Assembly: GCF_013839445.1 (NCBI RefSeq)
Contig: NZ_JACDIT010000001.1
Location: forward strand, 1,172,658 to 1,236,657
Source: Chthonobacter albigriseus
GTDB lineage: Bacteria; Pseudomonadota; Alphaproteobacteria; Rhizobiales; Pleomorphomonadaceae
Direction: 5' to 3'
DNA: 64,000 bases
In this document: positions 34,458-43,383 of the stretch, one piece after another
Position numbering within the stretch: position 1 is the first letter of the stretch
Layout: each line of letters opens with the position of its first letter
The notes under the pieces: model-generated
Database searches by the model: none
The model's input: the letters and a program-made list of their open reading frames with translations, nothing else
Told to the model about the DNA's origin: nothing
Position numbers and translations under genes: made by a program

Positions 34458-35434
34458 GCGACTGGCGTTTCCGGCTGGCCGACAACCGCAGCACCCTGCT
34501 CGCGGTGGCCATCTTCGTCGTGATGTTCATTCTCTACATTTCCAACCACCCCGCCGGCTTGACGGCCAACGTGGTCCAGACCGCGTCGAACAAGGCCGTG
34601 CTGCTCGCCTTCGTGGCGATGGCGCAGGCGCTGGTGGTGATCACCGCCGGCATCGATCTCTCGGTGGGGATGATCTTCGTTCTTACCAACTGCCTGGCGT
34701 CCTGGCTCGTGGTGGGTACGCCGCTCGAGGTCGGTTTCGGTGTTCTGGCCGTGCTCGCGACGGGGGCGGCCTGCGGTGCGATCAATGGCGCGATCGTCAT
34801 CTTCGGTCGGCTGCAGCCGATCGTCACGACGATCGCGACGGGTGCGATCTACTTCGGGATCGCCCTCGCCCTACGGCCGTTTCCCGGTGGAAGCGTCGAC
34901 GAGACCCTGGCCGACGCGCTCACCGGCCGCGTGTTCGGCCTCGTGCCGGCAAGCCTCCTCGTGCTGGTCGCCGTGGTTGCCATGATCTGGATACCGTACA
35001 GCCGTTCGGTGACGGGCCGCGCCGCCTATGCAACGGGCTCCTCGGAAGCGGCCGCCTACATGTCCGGCGTGCCGATCCGGCGGGCGAAGTTCGTGGCCTA
35101 CACGCTGTCGGGCCTGCTGGCCGCGATCGGTGGGCTTTTCCTGACGTTCTTCACCTATACGGGCGACGCGGCCTACGCGAGCGGGAACGCCTACACGCTC
35201 TTTTCCATCGCGGCCGTCGTGCTCGGCGGCGTTTCGCTGTTCGGCGGCAGAGGCAGCGCGATCGGGGCCATCTTCGGAGCGCTCGCCTTCCGCACCATCG
35301 GTGACCTGCTTTTCGTGTTCGACTTCGACCCGCTCTGGCAGCCGCTGTTCCAGGGCCTGGTCCTGCTGTTCGCCGTCAGTGTCGGCGCCGTCGCACTGTT
35401 CAGGGTCCGCAACCGATTGGACTGGTTTGCATGA
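34454..35434 (+). CDS. Sugar ABC transporter permease 1 (system D)
   Basis: Permease of 326 residues with about nine hydrophobic segments. LVVITAGIDLSVGMIF is the family motif, and YATGSSEAAAYMSGVPIRRAK and AVVLGGVSLFGGRGSAIG follow. It overlaps the ATPase by ATGA at the 5' end and the second permease by ATGA at the 3' end, so the three proteins are translationally coupled and probably form a heterodimeric channel with the ATPase. Confidence 0.94.
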   Translation: MSDWRFRLADNRSTLLAVAIFVVMFILYISNHPAGLTANVVQTASNKAVLLAFVAMAQALVVITAGIDLSVGMIFVLTNCLASWLVVGTPLEVGFGVLAVLATGAACGAINGAIVIFGRLQPIVTTIATGAIYFGIALALRPFPGGSVDETLADALTGRVFGLVPASLLVLVAVVAMIWIPYSRSVTGRAAYATGSSEAAAYMSGVPIRRAKFVAYTLSGLLAAIGGLFLTFFTYTGDAAYASGNAYTLFSIAAVVLGGVSLFGGRGSAIGAIFGALAFRTIGDLLFVFDFDPLWQPLFQGLVLLFAVSVGAVALFRVRNRLDWFA

Positions 35435-36411
35435 AGGAACTCGCATCTCCACTTCGCAAGTTCAGCCTTGGCGGACGCCTCGACCCCGCCGTGGCGACGG
35501 CCTTCGCCTGCATCGTCATTCTGCTCCTGATCGGCAGCCTCTACTCCCGGAACTTCCTGTCGCCCGAGTATCTGCTGCAGCAGCTCAAGGTGGCGGCCTT
35601 TCTGGGCGTGGTCGCGAGCGGCATGATGCTGGTGATCCTGCTTGGCCAGATCGACCTTTCGGTGCCATGGGTGCTGACCGTCGGCGCCATGATGTCCAGC
35701 GCCCTCGCGGGGTACGGCGGAGCCGGCGAGGTGTTCGCGATCCCCTTCGGCGTGGCCTGCGGACTTGCGATCGGCCTGATCAACGGGATCGGGGTGGCCT
35801 ACATGCGCATCCCGTCGATGATCATCACACTCGCCACCAATGCGGTCGCGCAAGGGTTGATGGTGCTCTACACCGGCGGCTTCTCACCCAAGGACACGGC
35901 CTCACCCGCCATGCGCTACCTCGCAACGGGGTTTGCCATTCCGGGCGTGCCGAACGCCCTGGTCTGTTGGGCAGTGGTCGGCGTTGCCGTCGTGCTCCTT
36001 CTGACACGTACGACCTTCGGCCGGTCGATCTACGCCATCGGCAATCGCGAGCGGGCCGCCTATCTGTCCGGGATCAATACGCGACGGGTGGTGATGGCTG
36101 TCTTCGCGATCTCCGGAGGATTGTCGGCTTTTGGCGGCGTGCTGCTCGCCGGCTATGCATCGAAGGCGGCTCAGTCCATGGGCGACGCCTACCTGCTTCC
36201 GGCCATCGCTGCCGTCGTGCTTGGCGGAACGTCGATCCTCGGGGGCCGCGGGAGCTACCTTGGCACGATCGCCGGCGTGCTGCTGGTCACGCTTCTGCAG
36301 TCCATTCTTTCGGTGATGCAAATGCCGGAGTTCGGGCGGCAGATTCTCTACGGCGCGGTCATCGTGCTGATGCTGCTTCTCTACGGTCGCGAAAAGGCGA
36401 TCGGCCGCTGA
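35431..36411 (+). CDS. Sugar ABC transporter permease 2 (system D)
   Basis: Permease of 326 residues with about nine membrane segments. The family motif is altered: MMLVILLGQIDLSVPWVL, with Gln and Pro-Trp replacing the usual Gly and Gly. The C-terminal block AVVLGGTSILGGRGSYLG is normal. It starts in an ATGA overlap with permease 1. It ends 223 bases before the convergent system E ATPase; I see no clear terminator in that gap. Confidence 0.94.
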   Translation: MKELASPLRKFSLGGRLDPAVATAFACIVILLLIGSLYSRNFLSPEYLLQQLKVAAFLGVVASGMMLVILLGQIDLSVPWVLTVGAMMSSALAGYGGAGEVFAIPFGVACGLAIGLINGIGVAYMRIPSMIITLATNAVAQGLMVLYTGGFSPKDTASPAMRYLATGFAIPGVPNALVCWAVVGVAVVLLLTRTTFGRSIYAIGNRERAAYLSGINTRRVVMAVFAISGGLSAFGGVLLAGYASKAAQSMGDAYLLPAIAAVVLGGTSILGGRGSYLGTIAGVLLVTLLQSILSVMQMPEFGRQILYGAVIVLMLLLYGREKAIGR

Positions 36412-36634
36412 TACGAGTGAATGAGGGCGCCGCTTGTGAAGGCAGGGCCGAATGCGCCGGACCGGCGGCCGCGGACGGTGTCGTCTCCGGTCGGTGGCGA
36501 TGACCAACCTTGCCGCTCGATCGCTTCACATTGCCTATCGGCGGTGCGCAACGTGGCGGATTGTGGAGACGACCCGGACGGCCCCATACGATGCAGCAGG
36601 CGCGTAGCGCCGGGATCTCGACGTGGCTTGGACC

Positions 36635-37720
36635 TCAAGCGGCCGGATCCATTCGCCGCCCGTCCGCCTCAGTGAACACGTGGAGCTGAGCAGGGTCGAA
36701 GGTCACGTCCACCGCGGCTCCGTTTCGTCCGAGCGCGCGGTCGAGCGTGAAGGCCTTCACGGGCTGGCCGAAAGGCCCGAGGTGGAGGATGGAGCCGAAC
36801 CCCGTCGGCTCGACGAGATCCACGGCGGTTCGCAGTCCGCCGCTGCCGGGCGGGGAGACCGTGACGTGCTCTGGCCTGACGCCGATCACCACGGCAGTTC
36901 CATCGGGGATGGAAAAAGGCCCCGCGAGCGGGAGGTGGTGCCCGCCGGCGACCGCCGCGACGCCGGTCCCGTCGACCAACCGATAGATGGCAGGGATCAT
37001 GTTCATGGCGGGCGAGCCGATGAAGCCGGCGACGAAGAGATTAGCCGGCCGGTCGTAAAGGTCGAGCGGGCTGCCGACCTGCTGCACCACGCCGCCGTTC
37101 ATCGCGACGATCCGATCGGCGAGCGTCATCGCCTCGATCTGGTCGTGGGTCACGTAGATCGAGGTCGCGCCGAGATCCTTGTGCAGCTTCTTGATCTCCA
37201 CGCGCATCTGCTCGCGCAGGCGGGCGTCGAGGTTGGAAAGCGGCTCGTCGAACAGGAAGGCCTTCGGGTTTCGCACGATCGCGCGTCCCATGGCGACGCG
37301 CTGGCGCTGGCCGCCGGAAAGGGCCTTCGGGCGACGTTCGGTCAGCTGGTCGAGGCCGAGCTTGGCAGCCGCCACCGTGATGGCGGCGGTGATCCGCTCC
37401 TTCGGCGTGCGGCGAAGCTTCAGGCTGTAGCTCATGTTCTCCGCAACGGTCATGTGCGGGTAGAGGGCGTAGGACTGGAACACCATCGCGATGTCGCGGT
37501 CTTTCGGCGGCAGGTCGTTCACCCGCCGGCCGCCGATCGCGATCTCCCCGGACGTGATTTCTTCCAGCCCCGCGATCATGCGCAAAAGGGTGGACTTGCC
37601 GCAGCCGGACGGGCCGACGAGGACGACGAACTCGCCGTCGCCGATCGCCAGATCGACGCCGTGCAGCACGTCGACGGATCCGTAGCTCTTTCGCGCGGAC
37701 GTGATGTCGATGGCGGCCAT
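36635..37720 (-). CDS. ugpC: Sugar ABC transporter ATP-binding protein, UgpC/MsmK type (system E)
   Basis: CUT1-class ATPase of 361 residues. Walker A GPSGCGKST (36-44), LSGGQRQRVAMGRAI, Walker B FLFDEPLSNLD, the switch His in YVTHDQIEAM, and a C-terminal TOBE/OB domain (VIGVRPEHVTV). Members drive glycerol-3-phosphate, maltose or oligosaccharide importers. Last gene of the system E operon, ten bases after permease 2. The symbol marks the family, not a proven substrate. Confidence 0.92.
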   Translation of the reverse strand: MAAIDITSARKSYGSVDVLHGVDLAIGDGEFVVLVGPSGCGKSTLLRMIAGLEEITSGEIAIGGRRVNDLPPKDRDIAMVFQSYALYPHMTVAENMSYSLKLRRTPKERITAAITVAAAKLGLDQLTERRPKALSGGQRQRVAMGRAIVRNPKAFLFDEPLSNLDARLREQMRVEIKKLHKDLGATSIYVTHDQIEAMTLADRIVAMNGGVVQQVGSPLDLYDRPANLFVAGFIGSPAMNMIPAIYRLVDGTGVAAVAGGHHLPLAGPFSIPDGTAVVIGVRPEHVTVSPPGSGGLRTAVDLVEPTGFGSILHLGPFGQPVKAFTLDRALGRNGAAVDVTFDPAQLHVFTEADGRRMDPAA

Positions 37721-37730
37721 GAAGATCTCC

Positions 37731-38561
37731 TCAGCCCTTCACCGCGCCGGCCGTCAGGCCCTGCACGAGATAGCGCTGGATCAAGAGGAAGAAGAGGGCG
37801 GCGGGGATGAGCGCCAGGATGCCGGCGGCCATCATCTGCCCGAAGTCCACCGAGAACTTGGACACGAAGGAGAGCAGGCCAACCGGGAAGGTCGCCGCCG
37901 CGTTGCCGGAGATCAGCATCAGGGCGAACAGGAGCTCGCTCCAGGCGGCGGTGAACACGAAGCCGAGCGTCGCCGCGATCCCGGGCAGCGTCAGCGGCAG
38001 GATGATCTGCCGGAAGGCCACGAAGCGGGTCGCTCCGTCGATCATGGCGGCCTCCTCCAGGTCGCGCGGGATCCCGTCGAAGAACGACTGCATCAGGAAG
38101 GTCGCGAACGGCACGTTGAAAGCCGTGTAGACGACGATGAGGCCCGTCAGGCTGTTGGTGAGGCCGAGCGGCGACAGGATCTTGAACATCGGCGCGATCA
38201 GCATCACCAGCGGAAACATCTGGGTCAGGAGCATCAGGGCCGTAATCCAGTACTTCCCGCGGAACGCGAAACGCGAGAGGGCATAGCCGGCGACCGCGGC
38301 CACCAGGGTGACGATCACGGCGGTGGAGCCGGAGACGATGAAGCTGTTGAGGAAGAAGCGCGGGAACTCGCTGTTGGCGATCACGAAGGCATAGTGCTCG
38401 AAGCTGGTCCGAGACGGCCACATGCGCACGCCCTCCGAATAGAGGAGGTCGTTGGGCGTCACGCTCACTTTCAGCAGCCAGTAGAGCGGGAACAGCGCAA
38501 AGGCGATGTAAAGGCCGATCGCCAGGCGGTGCAGGACGGTGAGAACCGGATTGCGGCGCAT
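37731..38561 (-). CDS. Carbohydrate ABC transporter permease, MalG type (system E)
   Basis: Inner-membrane permease of 276 residues with six helices. The start MRRNPVLTVL follows the upstream permease stop by five bases. The EAA loop for docking the ATPase is EEAAMIDGATRFVAFRQIILP, slightly longer than quoted in some families but in the right place. The N-terminal SVTPNDLLYSEG stretch is typical of MalG/UgpE proteins. Works with permease 1 as a heterodimer. Confidence 0.93.
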   Translation of the reverse strand: MRRNPVLTVLHRLAIGLYIAFALFPLYWLLKVSVTPNDLLYSEGVRMWPSRTSFEHYAFVIANSEFPRFFLNSFIVSGSTAVIVTLVAAVAGYALSRFAFRGKYWITALMLLTQMFPLVMLIAPMFKILSPLGLTNSLTGLIVVYTAFNVPFATFLMQSFFDGIPRDLEEAAMIDGATRFVAFRQIILPLTLPGIAATLGFVFTAAWSELLFALMLISGNAAATFPVGLLSFVSKFSVDFGQMMAAGILALIPAALFFLLIQRYLVQGLTAGAVKG

Positions 38562-38566
38562 GCGGG

Positions 38567-39487
38567 TCAGCCTCGCTTCAGGAACGACTGCCGGAGCAGC
38601 ACGATCAGCATGGAATAGGTGAGCAGCAGCACCAGGAGGACGAGGGCGATCGCAGAGGCGTAGCCGAAGTCGAGCCGCCGAAAGGCCGTGGTGAAGATGT
38701 AGCTCGCGACGATCTGGGTGCGGTCCGCTGGGCCGCCGTTGGTCATCACCACGATGAGGTCGGCGAAGTTGGAGATCCAGACGGTGCGCAGAAGGATCGT
38801 GATCGCGATTGTCGGGGCGAGGAAAGGCAGGGTGATCGACCGGAAACGCTCGATCGGGCCGGCGCCGTCGATGGCGGCGGCTTCGTAGAGGTCCTTCGGA
38901 ATCGCCTGCAGAGCCGCGAGCAGCGTGATGGCGAAGAAGGGGATCCCCCACCAGACGTTGGCGGCGATCGGACCCCACATGGCAAGGTCCGGGTCGGAGA
39001 GGATGCTCTGCGGCGTCTCCATCAGCCCGAGTGCGACGAACCAGTGCGGCAGAGGGCCGATCACCGGGTTGAACAGCCACGCCCAGTCGAGGCCGGTGAG
39101 GAAGCTCGGCACCGCCCATGGCAGGAAGCAGAGCGCCTGCGCGACCGCGCGGCCGCGGAACGGCTGGTTCAGGAGAAGAGCGAGGATGAGGCCGAACACG
39201 AACTGGATCAGCACCGATGCGCCGGTCCACCAGAGGGTGTTGACGAGCGCCGTGCGGAACGCCTGGTCGGTTGCCAAGGCTTCGAAATGCTTCAGCCCGA
39301 CGAAGCCGCCGCTGAACGGGTTCAGGAGCTTGATGTCCCGGAAGGCGTAGGACACGCCGAGCACCAGCGGCACCAGCATGACGGCGACGATCAGGATCAG
39401 CGCGGGCGCTGTGTAGAGCCACGGCTCGCTGGCCTGCGCGAGGCGCTGCAGGAACGGGCGTCGGCGCGAGGCCACCAAGGCTGTCAT
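38567..39487 (-). CDS. Carbohydrate ABC transporter permease, MalF type (system E)
   Basis: Permease of 306 residues with six main helices (TAPALILIVAVMLVPLVLG; LIQFVFGLILALLL; and others). The EAA loop is YEAAAIDGAGPIERFRSI. I start it at MTALVASRRRP; the in-frame extension upstream reads as noise and runs toward the hairpin after the binding-protein gene. Second transport gene of the system E operon. Confidence 0.92.
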   Translation of the reverse strand: MTALVASRRRPFLQRLAQASEPWLYTAPALILIVAVMLVPLVLGVSYAFRDIKLLNPFSGGFVGLKHFEALATDQAFRTALVNTLWWTGASVLIQFVFGLILALLLNQPFRGRAVAQALCFLPWAVPSFLTGLDWAWLFNPVIGPLPHWFVALGLMETPQSILSDPDLAMWGPIAANVWWGIPFFAITLLAALQAIPKDLYEAAAIDGAGPIERFRSITLPFLAPTIAITILLRTVWISNFADLIVVMTNGGPADRTQIVASYIFTTAFRRLDFGYASAIALVLLVLLLTYSMLIVLLRQSFLKRG

Positions 39488-39631
39488 GGGCGGTCCACAT
39501 GATTGAAAGGGTGTCGCGATCTTCCGCTGCAGGAAGTCGTCCCCGAAGGCGGGAGAGGCGTTGTCGGGCCGGCTCGAATGCTTGATGCGTTCAACGACGA
39601 CCGGACGAGCGCGCCCCTCCCCAGGGTCGCT

Positions 39632-39662
39632 CGATCCCCGCACCGGCCTGGCGCGGGGATCG
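39632..39662 (-). terminator. Strong hairpin between system E binding protein and permease
   Basis: Ten-base perfect stem CGATCCCCGC / GCGGGGATCG with an 11-base loop, about 12 bases after the binding-protein stop in a 187-base gap. Same position as in systems C, D and F, though the sequence is unrelated. Confidence 0.7.
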
Positions 39663-39674
39663 GAAGCGATCGGC

Positions 39675-40940
39675 TCACTTCTTGTTGGCGAGCCACTTCT
39701 GCTGGGCGGCCGTCATGTAGTCCGCCCACTGCTTGGCGAGGTCTTCCGGCGTGATCTCGCCGAGAAGCGCCTGCTGGCTGGTCTTGATGACGAGGCTGTC
39801 CTTGAAGAAGGCGAATTCCTCAAGGTAGGTCGGCATGGAGAGCGGCTTGGCGTCCGGGTCCGCCAGTTCGTTGAACCAGCCTTCGAACTGCGGCGTCGCG
39901 AAGTGCGGGTCCTTGGACGCGGAGGTCAGGGCGGGCAGCGCGCCGGTGCGCTTGTTCCACGCGATGTTGCCTTCCGGACCCTCCAGGGTGGCGATCAGCT
40001 TCCAGGCGAGATCCTTGTTGGCCGAGTTGGCAAGCATCGACCAGCCGGCGAAGCCTATAGTCGGAAACGTTTTTCCGTCCGGTCCCTTGGGCATGGTGGT
40101 GACGCCATAGTCCTCCGGCTTCATCCGTTCGGCGATGGCGATCAGCGCGTCCGGGTCCTGGTCCAGGAAGGCGCAGGTGCCGGAATAGAAGCCGGCCACG
40201 ATGTCGTTGAAGCCCCAGTTCACGCTGTCCTTCGGGGCATAGCCGTTCTTGTAGAGGTCGATCAGGTAGGTGAATCCCTTCACCCAGCCCGGATCGGTGA
40301 AGGTGGAGGTGCCGTCCTCCTTGAACATCTGGTCGGTGCCGGCCATCGAGGCCCCGAACATCATCCAGCCGTTGAGGCCGCCGGGGCCGCCGCGCAGGCA
40401 GTAGCCGTATTTGCCCGGCAGGGCGGAGACCTTCTTGGAGGCCTCCATGAAATCGTCGAGTGTCTTCGGCGGCTCGGCGACGCCGGCCTCCTGGAGCAGC
40501 TTCTTGTTGTAGAACATGGCCCGGAGATAGAAGCCGTAGGGCAGCATGTAGGTCTTGCCACCCACCTGGCGGCCGAACTCCAGCGCACGGTCGGACATGT
40601 CGGCGGTGTGTTCCCAATCCTTCAGGTAGGGTTCCAAGTCCTCCAGCGCGCCGTTGGTGCCGTAGAGGGCGAGCCAGGTGTCCGGCATCTCCATGACGTC
40701 GGGGATCTCCCCGGCGGAATACATGGTGGCGAACTTCTCGAACGCCTCGTTCCAAGGCAGCGAGATGATCTCGACTGTGGTGCCCGGGTTGGCCTCCTCG
40801 AAGGTCTTCACGATGCCGCGGAGCGTCTCCGTGCGCTCCGGACTGGTAATCACCTCGACGAGCTTCAGCGTGGTGTCCGCGAGTGCCGTGCCGGTCATCA
40901 GCACGGCCGCCACAGAGGCGGCGATCAGCGACTTGATCAT
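39675..40940 (-). CDS. Carbohydrate ABC transporter substrate-binding protein, family 1 (system E)
   Basis: Periplasmic binding protein of 421 residues (MalE/UgpB class). Signal peptide MIKSLIAASVAAVLMTGTALA, then TLKLVEVITSPERTETLRGI, AGEIPDVMEMPDTWLALYG, YMLPYGFYLRAMFYNKKLLQ and TMPKGPDGKTFPTIGFAGW, all typical for this class. It lies 42 bases after the trans-sulfuration enzyme gene. Ligand unknown; such proteins bind oligosaccharides, polyols or glycerophosphodiesters. Confidence 0.93.
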   Translation of the reverse strand: MIKSLIAASVAAVLMTGTALADTTLKLVEVITSPERTETLRGIVKTFEEANPGTTVEIISLPWNEAFEKFATMYSAGEIPDVMEMPDTWLALYGTNGALEDLEPYLKDWEHTADMSDRALEFGRQVGGKTYMLPYGFYLRAMFYNKKLLQEAGVAEPPKTLDDFMEASKKVSALPGKYGYCLRGGPGGLNGWMMFGASMAGTDQMFKEDGTSTFTDPGWVKGFTYLIDLYKNGYAPKDSVNWGFNDIVAGFYSGTCAFLDQDPDALIAIAERMKPEDYGVTTMPKGPDGKTFPTIGFAGWSMLANSANKDLAWKLIATLEGPEGNIAWNKRTGALPALTSASKDPHFATPQFEGWFNELADPDAKPLSMPTYLEEFAFFKDSLVIKTSQQALLGEITPEDLAKQWADYMTAAQQKWLANKK

Positions 40941-40982
40941 GGCTTGTCCCCTTCTGTCCCTTAGAGATGCTTTTTTTGAGGA

Positions 40983-42155
40983 TCAGGTTTTGGCCGAGGC
41001 GACCTCGATCGCCGCGGAGAGATCGGCGACAAGGGCGCCAGCGCCCTCCAGGCCGACGTGGAGGCGGAGGACCCGGGCATCGACGCCGAAGTCGATCGCC
41101 GAATTGGGTCCGGCCGCCTGTTTCCGCACGACCTCGGCCGGGACCACGAGGCTCTCGTGGCCACCCCAGCTGACGCCGAGCTTGAACAGGGCGAGGGCAT
41201 CGGCAAAGGCTGGGATGTCGACACCGTCGCGGAAGCGGAAGCTGAAAAGGCCCGATGTCCCGGCCAGTCCCGGCGGGAGCGCGTTAGCGAGGCCGGGGTG
41301 AAGGACCGCTTCCACTGTGGGGTGATCGCGCAGCCATCTTGCGACCGCGAGAGCGTCCGCCTCGTGCGCCTTCATGCGGATCGGCAGGGTTCTGAGGCCG
41401 CGGATCAGCAGCCAGGCGTCGAACGGCGAGAGCTTGCCGCCGAGATAGGGATAGGTCGTCGAGCGAATTCGCCCGATCAGCTCCGCCGACCCGGCGACGA
41501 CGCCCGCCACCACGTCCGAGTGCCCGCCGATGTACTTGGACGCGGAGTGCAGCACGATATCGACGCCGAGCGTCACCGGCCGCTGGAAGATCGGCGTTGC
41601 CCATGAGTTGTCGATCACGCTGAGGACGCCGTGTCTCCTGGCGAGCGCCGCGAGGGCGCCGACATCGTGGGCTTCCATGGTCCAGCTGGTCGGGCTTTCC
41701 AGGTAGAGGAGCTTCGCGCCGGGCAGCGCGTCCGCGACCGCCCCCTCGTCGAGGCCATCCACGTAGTCGACCCGAACGTTCAGTCCGGCGAGCAGCGTCT
41801 GGAACAGCCGGTAGGCGTCGGGATAGCAGTGGCGGACGCAGACCATGCGATCACCGGGCTTCAGGAAGGTCAGCACGGTGGAGGCGATCCCGGCCATGCC
41901 GCTCGCAAAGCCGATCGCATCCTCGGCGCCCTCCAGGCGCGCGATCATCTCCTCGAAGAGGCGCACGGTCGGGTTCAGGCCGCGGGAGTAGGTCGGGCGG
42001 ACCTTCAGGCCCCGGTAGGTCTCCTCCATCTCCGCGTAGGAGGAGAAGGTGAACAGCGAGGTCTGCACGATCGGCGGCACCACTGCGTCGAAGGCGTGCG
42101 CCCCGTCGTGGGCGACGGTCAGCCGGGCGAGGTCGTAGGGATCGTCCGGGATCAT
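40983..42155 (-). CDS. Trans-sulfuration-family PLP enzyme (cystathionine gamma-synthase/beta-lyase like)
   Basis: A 390-residue Cys/Met-metabolism PLP enzyme, cytosolic. The PLP-binding lysine is in LHSASKYIGGHSDVVAG, with the YSRGLNPTVRLFE segment and GFASGMAGIASTV before it, and SPTSWTMEAHDV is at the pyridoxal contact. It overlaps the FadR stop by ATGA and precedes a sugar-type transporter, an unusual partner. It could cleave a C-S bond of an imported thio-compound or be a beta-lyase acting on cystathionine. Which reaction applies cannot be told from sequence. Confidence 0.9.
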   Translation of the reverse strand: MIPDDPYDLARLTVAHDGAHAFDAVVPPIVQTSLFTFSSYAEMEETYRGLKVRPTYSRGLNPTVRLFEEMIARLEGAEDAIGFASGMAGIASTVLTFLKPGDRMVCVRHCYPDAYRLFQTLLAGLNVRVDYVDGLDEGAVADALPGAKLLYLESPTSWTMEAHDVGALAALARRHGVLSVIDNSWATPIFQRPVTLGVDIVLHSASKYIGGHSDVVAGVVAGSAELIGRIRSTTYPYLGGKLSPFDAWLLIRGLRTLPIRMKAHEADALAVARWLRDHPTVEAVLHPGLANALPPGLAGTSGLFSFRFRDGVDIPAFADALALFKLGVSWGGHESLVVPAEVVRKQAAGPNSAIDFGVDARVLRLHVGLEGAGALVADLSAAIEVASAKT

Positions 42156-42865
42156 CGAGACATGTCCTTGATGTCCTCTTCCACGATGTCGAGGATGGCG
42201 ATGGTTGTGGCCCGCGCCGCCGCTTCGTCGCCATCGCGGATGGCCTCGAACAGCTGGCGGTGGAACGGAAAGGACCTTCGGGCGAAATCCGGTCGGTCGA
42301 ACGGCTTGTCCCAGAAGCGCTCGAAAGCTTCGCGCATCTGCTCCAGGAGCTGCCGGAAGAGAGGGTTGTGGGTCGCGTCGTAGATCGCCAGGTGGAACGC
42401 CAGGTCTTCCCGGCCGGCGGTGCCCTTCTCAAGGTGCACCCGCTCCATCTCGTCCAGCTTCTCCTCGATGACGCGGAGATCCTCCGGCATCCGGCGACGG
42501 GCCGCGATGACGCTGGCTTCGGCTTCCACGCCACGGCGAACGTCGAGGGTCTGGAGCAGGACGTCGCGCAGATGCGTGGTGTTGAAGGTGAGCGGCACGT
42601 GGATGGTGCCGGCCGAAACCATGCGCAGCAGGTAGGTGCCGCTTCCCTTTCGAGACTCCACGATTCCCAAGGCCTGGAGTTGCCGGATGACCTCGCGGAC
42701 GGTGGACCGGCCGACGTCGAGAGCGGAGCAAAGCTCCCGTTCGGTGGGCAGCTTGTCGCCCGGCTTCAGCCCTGCCCGATCAACGAAATCGGCCACAGCC
42801 TTCATGACCGCAGCCGCCCGGTCGGGCCGTGGCAAGGGCGTCAAAGCGACATGCCCGTCGACCAT
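42152..42865 (-). CDS. FadR-type GntR regulator (system E operon)
   Basis: A 237-residue regulator and first gene of the operon with the PLP enzyme and system E. The winged helix is KAVADFVDRAGLKPGDKL, then TERELCSALDVGRSTVREV, LGIVESRKGSGTYL. The FCD domain follows (TLDVRRGVEAEASVIAAR; DLAFHLAIYDATHN; FHRQLFEAIRDGD). I start it at MVDGHVAL, which has GGGAGGGA upstream. The palindrome 75 bases upstream is its likely operator. Confidence 0.9.
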   Translation of the reverse strand: MVDGHVALTPLPRPDRAAAVMKAVADFVDRAGLKPGDKLPTERELCSALDVGRSTVREVIRQLQALGIVESRKGSGTYLLRMVSAGTIHVPLTFNTTHLRDVLLQTLDVRRGVEAEASVIAARRRMPEDLRVIEEKLDEMERVHLEKGTAGREDLAFHLAIYDATHNPLFRQLLEQMREAFERFWDKPFDRPDFARRSFPFHRQLFEAIRDGDEAAARATTIAILDIVEEDIKDMSR

Positions 42866-42934
42866 GTTCTCCCTCCCCGTGTGAACCCGACCGGCAGCAG
42901 GGAGGTTGCCCACCTGCGCGGATCACCATCTAAA

Positions 42935-42953
42935 TTGGTCTGACATCTGTCAG
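42935..42953. promoter_or_regulatory. FadR-type operator upstream of the system E regulator
   Basis: TTGGTCTGACATCTGTCAG contains a perfect 14-base palindrome (CTGACA-TC-TGTCAG) and the TTGGTCTGAC half of the common FadR-family box. It sits in the promoter region of the FadR/PLP/transporter operon, so autoregulation is likely. Confidence 0.6.
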
Positions 42954-42965
42954 CTTTTCAGCTCA

Positions 42966-43383
42966 CACTCTTCGCGTCAAGACTCATTGAACCCCGGCGC
43001 GAGAAGGGCTCACGATCGAGATCCCATCGGCGTTGGCAGCGCAGTACGTCGGAATTTCTTCCGATTGGCCGTCATTTCGGCCGAGCGACGCGGCGCTTCG
43101 GCTCGGGTCACCGTCCGGTCGATGTCTCCCACGCTCAGTCCGTTTGCGAGTTGCAAACACACCCCGGATGCAACGCGGCCAGGAGCTGAAAGGCGCAGAC
43201 AGACCCGCCAATCCAACGGGCTCGAACCCAACCCGGCTCGATTGTCTCCTAGGCAGGTTCATGGCTCGAACCTGCCGGGCCTGAAGCCAACGGCAATGCT
43301 GGAGGAGACCGCACCAGGCATCAAAAACAAGACGGCCTGTCCCAACAATTGACTAAGCATCAATAAGAGCGACTACTTCGAGA
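42966..43383. other. Gap before the DHA2 exporter: nothing coding seen
   Basis: About 420 bases between divergent genes. Frames here are short and without recognisable motif. It must hold the exporter's promoter; I see no consensus box and no repressor gene next to it. Confidence 0.4.
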
